In this document: in pieces, positions 9,842-18,359 of the stretch
Layout: every line of letters starts with the position of its first letter
Numbering within the stretch: the stretch's first letter is position 1
Source of the DNA: Candidatus Koribacter versatilis Ellin345
Lineage (GTDB): Bacteria > Acidobacteriota > Terriglobia > Terriglobales > Acidobacteriaceae
Length of the DNA stretch: 64,000 nucleotides
Direction: 5' to 3'
Assembly (NCBI RefSeq): GCF_000014005.1
Contig: NC_008009.1
Span: 5,386,501 to 5,450,500, forward strand
Position numbers and translations under genes: made by a program
Notes under the pieces: model-generated
The model's input: the letters and a program-made list of their open reading frames with translations, nothing else
The model's database searches: none
What the model was told of the DNA's origin: nothing

Positions 9842-9893
9842 AGCGGGCCACACGCATCTTACGTTTTTCGTATTCGCCCTTATCGAGGACCTC

Positions 9894-10793
9894 ATGAAGA
9901 CCATCCGCAAAGCCGTCTTCCCCGCCGCTGGCTTGGGCACACGCTTCCTTCCCGCCACCAAAGCGCAACCCAAGGAAATGCTCCCGATCGTCGACAAGCC
10001 GATCATCCAGTACGGTGTGGAAGAAGCGCTCGACGCAGGTTGCGACCAGATCATTATCGTCACTGGACGCGGCAAAAGTTCCATCGAAGACCACTTCGAC
10101 GTCAGCTACGAACTCGAGAAGATGCTCGAAGAGCGCGGCAAGACCGAACTCCTCTCCATCGTCCGCAAAATTTCCGACATGATCCACGTCGCCTATGTGC
10201 GCCAGAAAGAAGCGCTCGGCCTCGGCCACGCCGTGCTGATGTCGAAGGAGCTTGTCGGCGACGAACCCTTCGCCGTCCTCCTCGCTGACGATGTCATCGA
10301 TGCCGAGCCGTCTTGCCTCAAGCAGATGGTCGAGGTCTTCAACGCGACGCAATGCTCCGTCATCGCCACCCAGGTTGTCGAAGGCAAAGCGATCTCGTCG
10401 TATGGTGTGCTTGACGCTAAGCCCGTCACATCCGGCCCATTCGCCGGAAGGCTCTTCGAGATCAGCGATCTCGTCGAGAAACCGAAACCCGAAGAAGCTC
10501 CTTCGAACCAGGCCATCATCGGCCGCTATCTCCTCACGCCGACGGTCTTCGATTGTCTCCAGAACATCCCCACCGGCGCAGGGGGCGAGATCCAGCTCAC
10601 CGATGGCCTTCGCGCCCTGCTCAAGCGCGAAAAAATCTACGGTTTCCAATTTGAAGGCAAGCGCCATGACGCCGGCGACAAACTCGGCTTCCTCAAAGCG
10701 ACTGTCGAATTCGCATTGAAAAACCCGGAACTCGGTCCGGGTTTTGCGAAGTACCTTCGCGAATTGAATGTAGAAGAGTTCGCTATGAAGTAA
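9894..10793 (+). CDS. galU: UTP-glucose-1-phosphate uridylyltransferase GalU
   Basis: 299-residue nucleotidyltransferase that makes UDP-glucose for envelope polysaccharides, trehalose and glycogen. The N-terminal nucleotide-binding loop AAGLGTRFLPATKAQPKEML, then VDKPIIQYGVEEA, RQKEALGLGHAV, LLADD and GEIQLTD are the GalU set; the length is standard. ATG 9894 has GAGG just upstream (ATCGAGGACCTC). It sits behind mfd on the same strand and ends 22 nt before the convergent small gene at 10816. No sugar genes are adjacent. Confidence 0.96.
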   Translation: MKTIRKAVFPAAGLGTRFLPATKAQPKEMLPIVDKPIIQYGVEEALDAGCDQIIIVTGRGKSSIEDHFDVSYELEKMLEERGKTELLSIVRKISDMIHVAYVRQKEALGLGHAVLMSKELVGDEPFAVLLADDVIDAEPSCLKQMVEVFNATQCSVIATQVVEGKAISSYGVLDAKPVTSGPFAGRLFEISDLVEKPKPEEAPSNQAIIGRYLLTPTVFDCLQNIPTGAGGEIQLTDGLRALLKREKIYGFQFEGKRHDAGDKLGFLKATVEFALKNPELGPGFAKYLRELNVEEFAMK

Positions 10794-10815
10794 AGCTCGA
10801 GTGCCTTGGCGTTTC

Positions 10816-11106
10816 TTATTTGCGAACTCGGCGGTCCGGCGTAAAGTCCGGGTCCTCCGACACGTGTTGCGCCTCATATACCAGGCGAAAGCGAACGCCT
10901 TCAGCGCACACTTTGCAAGGTTGTAACGTCTCCCCACGCAACGCGACCACTGTATTTCCCGTAGCATCCGCGTGCTGCGGCGCATGGAGAACTTCGTAGA
11001 TCCCGCTTCGTTCCACGATGGCGCCGCAACTCAGCAGCTCTCCATCTCCACCGAAGCCGTCATTCTTCCTCGGTATTTCTATGACCTTGAATTTGCTCTT
11101 TTCCAT
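10816..11106 (-). CDS. Small Cys-pair protein (SG-Y-V-H and C-x2-C motif), paralogue A
   Basis: 96-residue protein of unknown function with no signal peptide. The core is SGIYEVLHA, then VALRGETL, CKVCAEGVRF; the two cysteines two apart suggest a metal knuckle or redox site but there is no second pair. It is clearly homologous to the divergent protein at 11325-11597. I start at ATG 11106 because this gives both paralogues a similar 25-30 residue lead before the SG-Y motif; an upstream in-frame ATG at 11145 exists, and neither has a good Shine-Dalgarno. It is convergent with galU. Confidence 0.6.
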   Translation of the reverse strand: MEKSKFKVIEIPRKNDGFGGDGELLSCGAIVERSGIYEVLHAPQHADATGNTVVALRGETLQPCKVCAEGVRFRLVYEAQHVSEDPDFTPDRRVRK

Positions 11107-11324
11107 GCCCTTTGATAAGGCAGATGGCTTGCCAAATCGGCCCATTGAAGGCAGGACACTTGCACCCCAACTCCGTCCAGCAGCTTGGAAAATTTACCGT
11201 TACCCGAACCCGTGCAAATTTTCCCCAGTAAATAAACCGACCCCGAATCCATCCTTTCTCGTGCAAGTTGAATCGAACCGCGCAGATCGGCAGTTTTTAC
11301 TTGAGGATTTTGCCGGGCCCCTTC

Positions 11325-11597
11325 ATGGATGTAGGCAAGCGCTCGAAAAGGCAGTTGTTCGCAGTGAAAAAATCACTCTCACCAGGAGACCAGGTGGCCC
11401 TGAGCGGCGTCTATCGCGTGGTACACGCGGAGCACCGCCATGACCATTTTGTGATCGTGCTTGCTGGCGACGTCTTGCCGGCCTGCCGAGTCTGCGCCGG
11501 TAAAGTCACCTTCCACATCGAACAGACTCTCGACTACGCGCCCCACGACTGGGACCTCGCCGGCCCGCTCTCGAACTCGAAAGCCGCCTCCGAATAA
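11325..11597 (+). CDS. Small Cys-pair protein (SG-Y-V-H and C-x2-C motif), paralogue B
   Basis: 90-residue homologue of the product of 10816-11106, transcribed away from it. Shared pattern: SGVYRVVHAEHRH, then VLAGDVLPACRVCAGKVTFHI. The Cys pair, the SG-Y-x-V-x-H core and the following V-x-F are kept, while the termini differ. ATG 11325 lies 16 nt after GAGGA, which is long spacing; the frame is open upstream to a TTG at 11268. The divergent arrangement of two paralogues 218 nt apart suggests shared control. I do not recognise a characterised family. Confidence 0.6.
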   Translation: MDVGKRSKRQLFAVKKSLSPGDQVALSGVYRVVHAEHRHDHFVIVLAGDVLPACRVCAGKVTFHIEQTLDYAPHDWDLAGPLSNSKAASE

Positions 11598-11622
11598 TCC
11601 AAAAACAATTTTGATTGGCTGC

Positions 11623-11651
11623 CCCACGTCTCGCGATTTTCGAGACGTGGG
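11623..11651. repeat. CCCACGTCTCG hairpin, copy 1 (TGCCCCAC family)
   Basis: Arms CCCACGTCTCG (11623-11633) and CGAGACGTGGG (11641-11651) with loop CGATTTT. The identical hairpin is at 12268-12296, so two copies bracket purE. Lying just after the purE stop, it may serve as a terminator for purE or for the convergent gene at 11325. Confidence 0.7.
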
Positions 11652-11674
11652 TGGGTTTCGACAGGTGGGAGAAA

Positions 11675-12184
11675 CTACTTCTTCGCCGATTCCTTCAACT
11701 TCTTCGACTTCTCTTCCACGCCCTTGGCCAACTTCTCTTTGTGCGCCACGAGTTTCTTCGCAACGCCCGCATCATGCGTCCCGATGATCTGTGCCGCGAG
11801 AATGCCGGCATTCGTCGCACCCGGCTTGCCGATCGCCACGGTCGCGCAGGGAATGCCCGCAGGCATCTGCACCATCGCTAACAGCGAATCGAGGCCGAGC
11901 AGCGCCGTGGATGGAATCGGCACGGCAATTACCGGCAGGGTCGTCTCAGCGGCAATCACGCCTGCAAGGTGTGCCGCGCCACCTGCGCCGGCAATCACAA
12001 CCTTCACGCCACGCGAAACCAGCGCGCGCGAGTATTCGCTGGTGCGTGCCGGCGAACGGTGCGCCGACGTGATGTCAATTTCATACGCAATCCCGAAGCC
12101 CTCGAGCGCCTTCGCGGCTTCGTTCATGATCTCCAAATCGGAATCACTGCCCATAACAATGGACACAAGCGGTGTATCGGACAT
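11675..12184 (-). CDS. purE: 5-(carboxyamino)imidazole ribonucleotide mutase PurE
   Basis: 169-residue class I PurE of de novo purine synthesis; it moves the carboxylate from N5-CAIR to give CAIR. Signature stretches are VMGSDSDLEIM, SAHRSPARTSEY, AGAGGAAHLAGVIAA, PVIAVPIPS and MPAGIPCATVAIG. The C-terminus has a lysine-rich tail beyond the usual end. ATG 12184 has AGAGG seven bases upstream; longer in-frame readings run into the hairpin upstream. PurK, which normally supplies N5-CAIR, is not next to it. Confidence 0.95.
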   Translation of the reverse strand: MSDTPLVSIVMGSDSDLEIMNEAAKALEGFGIAYEIDITSAHRSPARTSEYSRALVSRGVKVVIAGAGGAAHLAGVIAAETTLPVIAVPIPSTALLGLDSLLAMVQMPAGIPCATVAIGKPGATNAGILAAQIIGTHDAGVAKKLVAHKEKLAKGVEEKSKKLKESAKK

Positions 12185-12267
12185 GTAAGAACCTCTAACT
12201 GGAAATGTTCTGGAAACTGCGAGTAGATAGTTAAATTGTAAATGAAATCTGGCAAATCTTCGGGTGC

Positions 12268-12296
12268 CCCACGTCTCGCGATTTTCGAGACGTGGG
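12268..12296. repeat. CCCACGTCTCG hairpin, copy 2 (TGCCCCAC family)
   Basis: Same 11-bp arms and CGATTTT loop as 11623-11651, with TGCCCCAC before it in both. It lies upstream of purE. Two identical copies 645 nt apart in the same orientation suggest recent spread or gene conversion. Confidence 0.7.
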
Positions 12297-12309
12297 ATCA
12301 CGCTGCTTC

Positions 12310-12519
12310 GTATCAGCCTTAGCCTCGCGATTTGTATCAAACCTTCGATTCGAGCGCTGTATCAGGCCCGCGCTTCGCGATTCGTATCAGGCCCTCGTTT
12401 CGAGCGCTGTATCAGGCCCGCGCTTCGCGATTCGTATCAGGCCTTCTATTCGAGCTTTGTATCAGGGCAGCGCTTCAGCGCTGCCGATAGACGCCTCTCT
12501 TGATTCTGGGCTTTAGCCC
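12310..12519 (+). repeat. Tandem array of 25-bp GTATCAGG units ending in a two-hairpin element
   Basis: Seven head-to-tail units begin GTATCA at 12310, 12334, 12359, 12384, 12409, 12434 and 12459, with a 25-bp period. Two unit types alternate in the middle: one with CGCGCTTCGCG, one with CTCGTTTCGAGCG. The last unit is a full copy of the dispersed element: GTATCAG, hairpin B GGCAGCGC-TTCA-GCGCTGCC (12466-12485), a 22-nt linker and hairpin A GGGCTTTAGCCC (12508-12519). Reading frames through it are repeat-coded and not genes. Confidence 0.85.
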
Positions 12520-12522
12520 CTG

Positions 12523-13428
12523 CTAAATCTTCCTCAACTCCACCTTCTGCCCGTGCAGCGCCGGATCCGGTTTTTCCGCCACAATACAAATCCCCGCCGC
12601 ATCCGCGGCATCAATCACCGCCTGACCATCCAGCAGCAAACACTTCCCCGCATCCAGCGCCAGGCACGTCGCGTTCGCCTTCCTCATAGTTTCAACACTT
12701 CGCAACCCAATCACCGGCACATCGAAGCGCATATCCTGGTTCGGCTTCGCGACTTTCACCACCGTCAACTCGCGCCCGAGCGTCGACGGCTTCTCGCCCA
12801 ACGACGGTGACGTTAGCAACTCTCCCGCGCGCAGGATGGTCGCGTCCGTCCCTTCCATCGCCTCCACCGCGACGCATGCCGCCTCGGCAATCACCACCGT
12901 CTGCCCAATGTCGAAGCGCGATAGATGATGTGCCACCGCGCGTCCGTAGGTGATGTTCGTCAGTTCCTGGTCGGTCGGCTGCCGCGTCGTCAGGACGCCT
13001 TCTTTCGCTAGCAGCGGCTCTAGCAACGACGTCGAATCCAGCAGCGTGATGCCCTCGTCCGACAGCACCTTCGCCACCGCGCCGATCAGCGAATCCGTAT
13101 TCCGCGTCCCCAGCGACATCAGCAGCTTCGCCAGCTTCCAGTCCGGCCGGATGGAGCTGAAGATCTGCTTGTGCTTCACCTGCCCGGCCATGATCGCTTC
13201 GCTCACGCCTTCCTTTTGGAAGGTCTCGATCAGCTTGCTCAGTTCGCCCAGCGACATCCAGTGCACCGCCGCGGCCCCGTGCTGCTCGATCTCCGGAAAC
13301 GTCTCCTCTTTGATTGCCGCAACCACCACCTCGGCGCCATGGGCGCGGGCGGCATCGAGGATCAGGATCGGGAACTTGCCGTTGCCGGCGATCAAACCGA
13401 GGCGCTTCGGAAAACTACGGTCGTTCAT
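12523..13428 (-). CDS. lpxI: UDP-2,3-diacylglucosamine pyrophosphatase LpxI
   Basis: 301-residue LpxI (formerly DUF1009), which hydrolyses UDP-2,3-diacylglucosamine to lipid X in lipid A synthesis; it replaces LpxH in many non-enteric Gram-negatives. Family features: LGLIAGNGKFPILI at the N-terminus, AGQVKHKQIF, AKVLSDEGITLLDST and, in the C-terminal half, AVEAMEGTDATI and KPNQDMRFDVPVIG, ending CLLLDGQAVIDAAD. ATG at 13428 with weak GAGGCC before it. Other lpx genes are not in the window, although LpxI often follows LpxA. It marks the organism as one that makes lipid A. Confidence 0.95.
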   Translation of the reverse strand: MNDRSFPKRLGLIAGNGKFPILILDAARAHGAEVVVAAIKEETFPEIEQHGAAAVHWMSLGELSKLIETFQKEGVSEAIMAGQVKHKQIFSSIRPDWKLAKLLMSLGTRNTDSLIGAVAKVLSDEGITLLDSTSLLEPLLAKEGVLTTRQPTDQELTNITYGRAVAHHLSRFDIGQTVVIAEAACVAVEAMEGTDATILRAGELLTSPSLGEKPSTLGRELTVVKVAKPNQDMRFDVPVIGLRSVETMRKANATCLALDAGKCLLLDGQAVIDAADAAGICIVAEKPDPALHGQKVELRKI

Positions 13429-13718
13429 GGCCTCGTCAGTCTAACCCAGCATGAATTCCCCGGCGTCAGTCCACTGCGTGGACAATCCATGTCGCTTCCA
13501 AATCCGGAACCTACTGTTAGAAGTACCGGATGCGTACTGAGGGAACCGCCCCTATCGTGGGGTGCGGAACCGCGGAAACTCTGCGAAAATAGAACGTAAC
13601 GAAGTGGGGATTGTAAAAAAGTCTGCGAGGGACCAATTCTTTGTACCCGGTTCTCGCAATGGACGTCTAAACCCTTTAAGGTGAAGACTGCCTTACGGAT
13701 TGCGCCCCCGGACAAAGA
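13429..13718. other. Divergent intergenic region lpxI / TonB-family gene
   Basis: 290 nt between two divergent genes. I see no gene, repeat of the local families or convincing terminator in it. It must hold both promoters, but no clear -35/-10 pair stands out. Confidence 0.5.
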
Positions 13719-14828
13719 ATGGCCATACTCCAGATCACGCCTTCCCGAGAAGAAGAACAGGACAAGCACTTCGAGGATGTTGCACGCGCTAACGAAGGTA
13801 AAGCCAACTTCGTGGAAGAGGCGTTCACTCCCGTTGTGCTCATGGACTTGCGCGACGAGCTCACTCGCTCGCGCCTCCGGGAAGCCGCCTGGATCTCGAT
13901 CATCGCCCACCTCGTCGCGATCATCTTTCTTAGTCTTAGCCCCAAGTGGATGCCCAATCTCTGGGGACATCCCGTGAAGGTCGTGGAAGACCGGTTGCGC
14001 GACAAGGACACCACGTTCCTCGCGCTTCCTCCCGACGCGCAAAAGCTGGTACAGAAGCCACACACCAACGTTCTCTCCGATAAAGACCGCGTCGCGACTT
14101 CGCACAATCCTGATCCGAAAGAGTTGAAGAAACTCCTCGATCAGCGGCAGCCAGGCCCACCCGCGCATCCAGCAGCGCAGCCCAGCGTTCCCGCGCCGCC
14201 GCAAATGGCCCAACAACAGCAGCAGTCGCCGCAGCAGCAAAACCCTGCTACGCAGCAGGGACAGCAAACGGCGATGAACAATCCGCCGCAGTTCGAGAGC
14301 CCAAACATGCAGCCCAAGATGACGCTGCCCAAGGCGCAGCCCAGCTTCGGCGCCGTCGCGATGTCGGCCGGCTCAGCGATCCAGCAGGCGGCGCGCGCAT
14401 CCTCCGGATCAGCCGGTAAGCTCGCCGTTGGCGGTGGTATGGGACTCGGCCGCGGCCCCACCGGCGGGCAAGTTCGCGACGCGATGGAGATCACGACCGA
14501 TACCCAGGGCGTGGACTTCGGCCCCTATCTCGCACGCATCAAGCAGACCATCGAAGCCAACTGGTACACCGCAATGCCGGAATCGGTTTATCCGCCACTG
14601 CGCAAGAGCGGCAAGGTCGCCGTCGAATTCGTAATTCTCCCCGACGGCAAAGTACAGGGCATGCGCATCTTCTTCCCGTCAGGCGACGTCGCACTCGATC
14701 GCGCGGCGTGGGGCGGCATCTCAGCCTCGAATCCATTCCCGCCACTGCCCAAAGAATTCCACGGACCGTACCTCGGCCTCCGCTGCTACTTCCTCTACAA
14801 CCCGACGACAAAAGACCTCGAGCAATAG
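13719..14828 (+). CDS. TonB-family C-terminal domain envelope protein
   Basis: 369 residues. One membrane segment at about 57-74 (WISIIAHLVAIIFLSLSP) follows a 55-residue cytoplasmic tail. Then comes a Pro/Gln-rich linker (about 145-195, including a run of glutamines) and a C-terminal TonB-like domain from about 270 (YLARIKQTIEANWY, GKVAVEFVILPDGKVQ). This layout fits a TonB or TolA-like energy-coupling or envelope-spanning protein. ExbB and ExbD are not adjacent, so the partner is unknown. Start ATG 13719 lacks a strong Shine-Dalgarno. The secreted protein gene at 14885 follows after 56 nt. Confidence 0.75.
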   Translation: MAILQITPSREEEQDKHFEDVARANEGKANFVEEAFTPVVLMDLRDELTRSRLREAAWISIIAHLVAIIFLSLSPKWMPNLWGHPVKVVEDRLRDKDTTFLALPPDAQKLVQKPHTNVLSDKDRVATSHNPDPKELKKLLDQRQPGPPAHPAAQPSVPAPPQMAQQQQQSPQQQNPATQQGQQTAMNNPPQFESPNMQPKMTLPKAQPSFGAVAMSAGSAIQQAARASSGSAGKLAVGGGMGLGRGPTGGQVRDAMEITTDTQGVDFGPYLARIKQTIEANWYTAMPESVYPPLRKSGKVAVEFVILPDGKVQGMRIFFPSGDVALDRAAWGGISASNPFPPLPKEFHGPYLGLRCYFLYNPTTKDLEQ

Positions 14829-14884
14829 TTCTTTCCTCGCAAATTAGGCGGCCGTTTTACGCCTATATCTGTGAGAACCTCCCC

Positions 14885-15421
14885 ATGAAACGCCATCTCG
14901 CGATCACTCTTCTCGCGCTGCTTGCTTTTGTCTCTACCGCGCTCTCCCAACAATCGGCCGCAAAGCCGCCGCAAGACTGCCGCTCGTTTGTGCAGCAGTT
15001 CTACGAGTGGTATGCGCCGGCAGCAGCGCACGATCGAGGCCGCACTTGGGAGACGGCCGTGAAACGCAAACCTGCCGAGTTCTCGCCTGAACTGGCGCAA
15101 GCCATCGAGCGTGACTCCGCCGCCCAAGCCAAGACCTCCGACGACATCGTCGGCCTCGACTTCGACCCGTTCCTCAGCAGCCAGGATCCGAGTGGACGCT
15201 TCACGCTGAAACAGGTCAAGGAACAAGGCAACACCTGCTCCGCGACGCTCGTCAGCGGTCCCGCGAACAGAAAGGGCGAAGACGTAACCGCCGTGCTCGA
15301 ACGCGTTGACGGCAACTGGCGCTTCGCCAACTTCCAGTACAGCAATGAGCAGATGGACCTGATGCAATTGCTCAAACAGATGGAAGCCGACCGCAAGGCC
15401 GACGGGACCCAGAAGAAATAA
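14885..15421 (+). CDS. Secreted protein resembling DUF3828
   Basis: 178 residues. Signal peptide at 1-21 (KRHLAITLLALLAFVSTALS). The mature part begins with SFVQQFYEWYAP, the aromatic FY-WY pattern of DUF3828-type proteins, and later has VLERVDGNWRFANFQY, which resembles a SnoaL/NTF2-like closing strand. No catalytic residues can be named. ATG 14885 is chosen because the signal peptide starts there; the open frame upstream overlaps the TonB-family gene. It lies 56 nt behind that gene and may be cotranscribed with it. Confidence 0.65.
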   Translation: MKRHLAITLLALLAFVSTALSQQSAAKPPQDCRSFVQQFYEWYAPAAAHDRGRTWETAVKRKPAEFSPELAQAIERDSAAQAKTSDDIVGLDFDPFLSSQDPSGRFTLKQVKEQGNTCSATLVSGPANRKGEDVTAVLERVDGNWRFANFQYSNEQMDLMQLLKQMEADRKADGTQKK

Positions 15422-15486
15422 CCCAACGCCAGGCCGATGCGCGACTGCGACAGACACCTACCAAAGATCTTCAGCAGGTTCCCATT

Positions 15487-18267
15487 TCACTGGCTCAACG
15501 CCACCAGCCTCGCCCCCGACACGAACACGACATAGCCGTTCGCGGCAGCACCAAACCCACCGTATGGATACCCGCTCGTCCACGTCGCTTCGCCCGTGCT
15601 CGTTGAGAGGATCTGGTTGTAATCCGAGGAATACACGAGTCCACTGCTCAGCGGCTGGACCGGCATCGTAAACGCAGGCAGCAATGGAGTCGCAAGCGCC
15701 ACCCCCGTCGGCGAGTAGATCGTTGCCCCGACCGAACTTCCGTTTTGCACAAGCAGATGCGAGTCATCGAGCCACACGATCGGGAAGCCCGGCACCGCGG
15801 TCACCGCCACCCCGTTGTTATAGATCGTCGTCACCGATGCCCCATGGCTGGTGTCGCTTGGAGCCGCAATCAGCGTTCCACCCGGCGAAAGCTGCGGTAT
15901 GGCTGCTTTCGACAGCGTGTCCGACCAAAGCACGGTGCCGCCGGTGACCGCCGTCACCTGTCTCGTGTAGTGCCACACCGACCCGTCGAACGTCCCGGTT
16001 ACCTGCCCCACATTATTGCCGGATGCAGCTAGCGAGAAGCCCAGGAAGTCCGTTCCGCCTGGATACATGTAGGGCCACGTATTGATCAGGGCCGTGCCCG
16101 GGAGCGCATAAATATTCAACGTGCGGTCCGGCTGATACTGCGAGTCCACGCGACTTGCCGCGGCTGCAAGAACCGAACCGTCCGCCGAGAATCCCACTTG
16201 TGAAGACGTGAAAGGGATCGTCTGCAACGGTGTTGCGCTCGTCGGATCGAACTGATAAATGAATCCGTTCGCATCCGCGACTGCCACACTGCTCAAACTC
16301 CCAGACATGCTCAGTACCGCGCCGTTGGCAAGGAACCTCGGAGTAGAAGCCAGGCTCGCTCCGTCCACCACCGTCCCATGGACATTGCCGACCAGCCACT
16401 GAGTTGGTGAGAAAGCGGTGTAGGCGTTCACGTACGCGGCAGGCAAAGCAACATCCGTGGAAGTCGGCGTGGAGGTGGACAGATCAATCACCTTCACCGA
16501 CGGCGTGCCATACGGCGACAATCCCAAAGTATTGCCCGAGGCCACCAATTTAGCGAGAACTCCGTTCGAGTAGGTCGCCACCGGAACACTACTCGATAGC
16601 GAATAAAGGTTGACCGGATAACCTGGCGTCGAGGCCTGGTAGGTCCACAGCCACTCGCCCATGCCGCCGATCTTCTCCACCGACGGCAGGGCCAGGAAAC
16701 TTTCCTCCACGCTCGCTTTCGAGTACACCCAGGCATTGGTCGAAAGCGTCGTGATGTAACGCTCGCCATCTACAAACCACCCGGCGAAATTCCCGGAGAA
16801 TGCCGTCCCGAGCGTCGAAGTACCATCCGCGGTTGCCACCGTTTCGATCAAGCCCGTCCCCACAGGACCGAGCGCGATCCTCAATTCACCCGGCGCGGCA
16901 AAAACCTGCGCCGCCGAGTAATCACCATCTCGTGCGAGCAGTACAGCGCCCGACGTCGACCACACCCAGAGATTTGTGCGCGTTCCCGCGCAGAGGTAAC
17001 TGCCGTCCGTCGCGAGTTTGAACCAGTTATCCGCGGTAGTCCCGTTCACGGGGTTGATGAACGGCGACGCCACCAGCGCGAGCAGGCTTCCGTCGCTTGC
17101 CGACCGGATCTCGATCCCGTTGTTCACGCCGATTGCCAGCGTCGAGCCACGGAGGTCCACCGGCCAAGGACCGCCGAAAGATATACCCGTGGGTGGCAGT
17201 TGGTCGCCGTCCGCGACCTCCGTCCCGCCGGCGTAGTCCACCAGTGTCCAATGACCCGATGCGTCCTGCGCGATCACGCGCGTCCCCGAACTCAAGAGCG
17301 TGGTAATCGCCTGCGTTGTCCCGAGTTCGAATAATGTTGGCAGCGCTGGATCCACGCCAATAGACAGCGTCGCCGTCGCACTCCCGCTAGGGTTCGTTGC
17401 CGTGACGGTGTAGTTCGCCTTTGCGATTTCCGCGGTCGGCGTGCCGTAGATCCCGCCTGAAGTCGCGTCGAGGAACACTCCCGCCGGCAGCGCTGGCGAG
17501 ACACTGAAAGACGGAGGCGTACCGCTCACCGCCGGAATGTTCGTCGCAATCGGCTGTCCCACTTCGCCGCTCACGCTGCTCTGCGGATAGGTGATTTTGC
17601 CCGGAGGAACCACCGCTGGATTCACCGTGATCTGGACCGTGGCCGTTGTCGAACCCGCCGCGTTGGTTGCTGTGACCGTATAGGTCGCCTTCACTGTCTC
17701 TGCCGTCGGAGTTCCTGAGATCGCTCCGGTAGTGGCGTTCAACGCCAGTCCCGCCGGCAGGGACGGACTCACGCTGTACGACGTAACTGTGCCGGTTACT
17801 GTCGGCGTATCCGTTGCGATCGCGAGACCGACATTCGCGACAATGCTCGTCTGCGGATAAACCAGGTTCGAGGGAGGCGCGAGCGGCGCGTTCACCGTGA
17901 TCTGGATCGTCGTGTTCGCGGATCCCGCCGAATTCGACGCCGCAATCGTATATGTGGTCTGCGGCGTTGCTGCCGTGGGCGTCCCTGAAATCACCCCGGT
18001 CGAGGCGCTGAGCGCGAAACCGCTGGGCAGCGCGGGACTCACCGCATAAGAAGTCACCGTGCCGGTAACACTCGGCGTCAGTGCGGTGATCGCCACTCCC
18101 ACAGTGGCTGTGAGGCTGCTCTGCGCGTAGGTCAGGTTCGACGGAGGCGTCTGAGGAGGAGGCGTGGTTGAGGACGAACCGCCACCGCCACAGCCGCAAA
18201 GTACGGCAAGGCAGAGACTCACGATAAGCAAGGAAACTCTCGAGCACACGCGTTGGAGCCGAAGCAT
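15487..18267 (-). CDS. Lipoprotein with three Ig-like (He_PIG) repeats and a propeller-like C-terminal region
   Basis: 926 residues. A lipoprotein signal leads to Cys26 (LAVLCGCGGGG), followed by a Ser/Thr/Pro linker. Residues about 40-310 hold three tandem copies of a putative Ig module, each with the pattern VTSY-VSP-LP-G--L---TG-ISGTPTA and ending ATY(T/N)VTATN-SGS. The rest shows recurring short beta-rich units with SADGSVLAAA and LSPGGTLIAAPS, suggesting a WD40/TolB-like propeller. It is expected to be anchored in the outer membrane facing the surface or periplasm. Such long Ig-repeat lipoproteins are common in Acidobacteria; ligand unknown. The three modules form a diverged DNA repeat of about 270 nt. 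Confidence 0.75.
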   Translation of the reverse strand: MLRLQRVCSRVSLLIVSLCLAVLCGCGGGGSSSTTPPPQTPPSNLTYAQSSLTATVGVAITALTPSVTGTVTSYAVSPALPSGFALSASTGVISGTPTAATPQTTYTIAASNSAGSANTTIQITVNAPLAPPSNLVYPQTSIVANVGLAIATDTPTVTGTVTSYSVSPSLPAGLALNATTGAISGTPTAETVKATYTVTATNAAGSTTATVQITVNPAVVPPGKITYPQSSVSGEVGQPIATNIPAVSGTPPSFSVSPALPAGVFLDATSGGIYGTPTAEIAKANYTVTATNPSGSATATLSIGVDPALPTLFELGTTQAITTLLSSGTRVIAQDASGHWTLVDYAGGTEVADGDQLPPTGISFGGPWPVDLRGSTLAIGVNNGIEIRSASDGSLLALVASPFINPVNGTTADNWFKLATDGSYLCAGTRTNLWVWSTSGAVLLARDGDYSAAQVFAAPGELRIALGPVGTGLIETVATADGTSTLGTAFSGNFAGWFVDGERYITTLSTNAWVYSKASVEESFLALPSVEKIGGMGEWLWTYQASTPGYPVNLYSLSSSVPVATYSNGVLAKLVASGNTLGLSPYGTPSVKVIDLSTSTPTSTDVALPAAYVNAYTAFSPTQWLVGNVHGTVVDGASLASTPRFLANGAVLSMSGSLSSVAVADANGFIYQFDPTSATPLQTIPFTSSQVGFSADGSVLAAAASRVDSQYQPDRTLNIYALPGTALINTWPYMYPGGTDFLGFSLAASGNNVGQVTGTFDGSVWHYTRQVTAVTGGTVLWSDTLSKAAIPQLSPGGTLIAAPSDTSHGASVTTIYNNGVAVTAVPGFPIVWLDDSHLLVQNGSSVGATIYSPTGVALATPLLPAFTMPVQPLSSGLVYSSDYNQILSTSTGEATWTSGYPYGGFGAAANGYVVFVSGARLVALSQ

Positions 18268-18359
18268 GAATACCGCCCACTTTAGTGACTATCGATGTGG
18301 ATTATCGCACCCGGAATCGCCCTGACCCAGCAAATTGAGAAACACGTCGCCGTCAGCGG

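Noticed and set aside
12310-12485. CRISPR array
   Set aside because: Units are contiguous with no spacers and no cas genes; they are tandem copies of a dispersed repeat.
12264-12503. Open frames of 79 and 74 codons on the plus strand within the 25-bp array
   Set aside because: The encoded peptides are simple repeats of the DNA unit and have no ribosome site; the array explains them.
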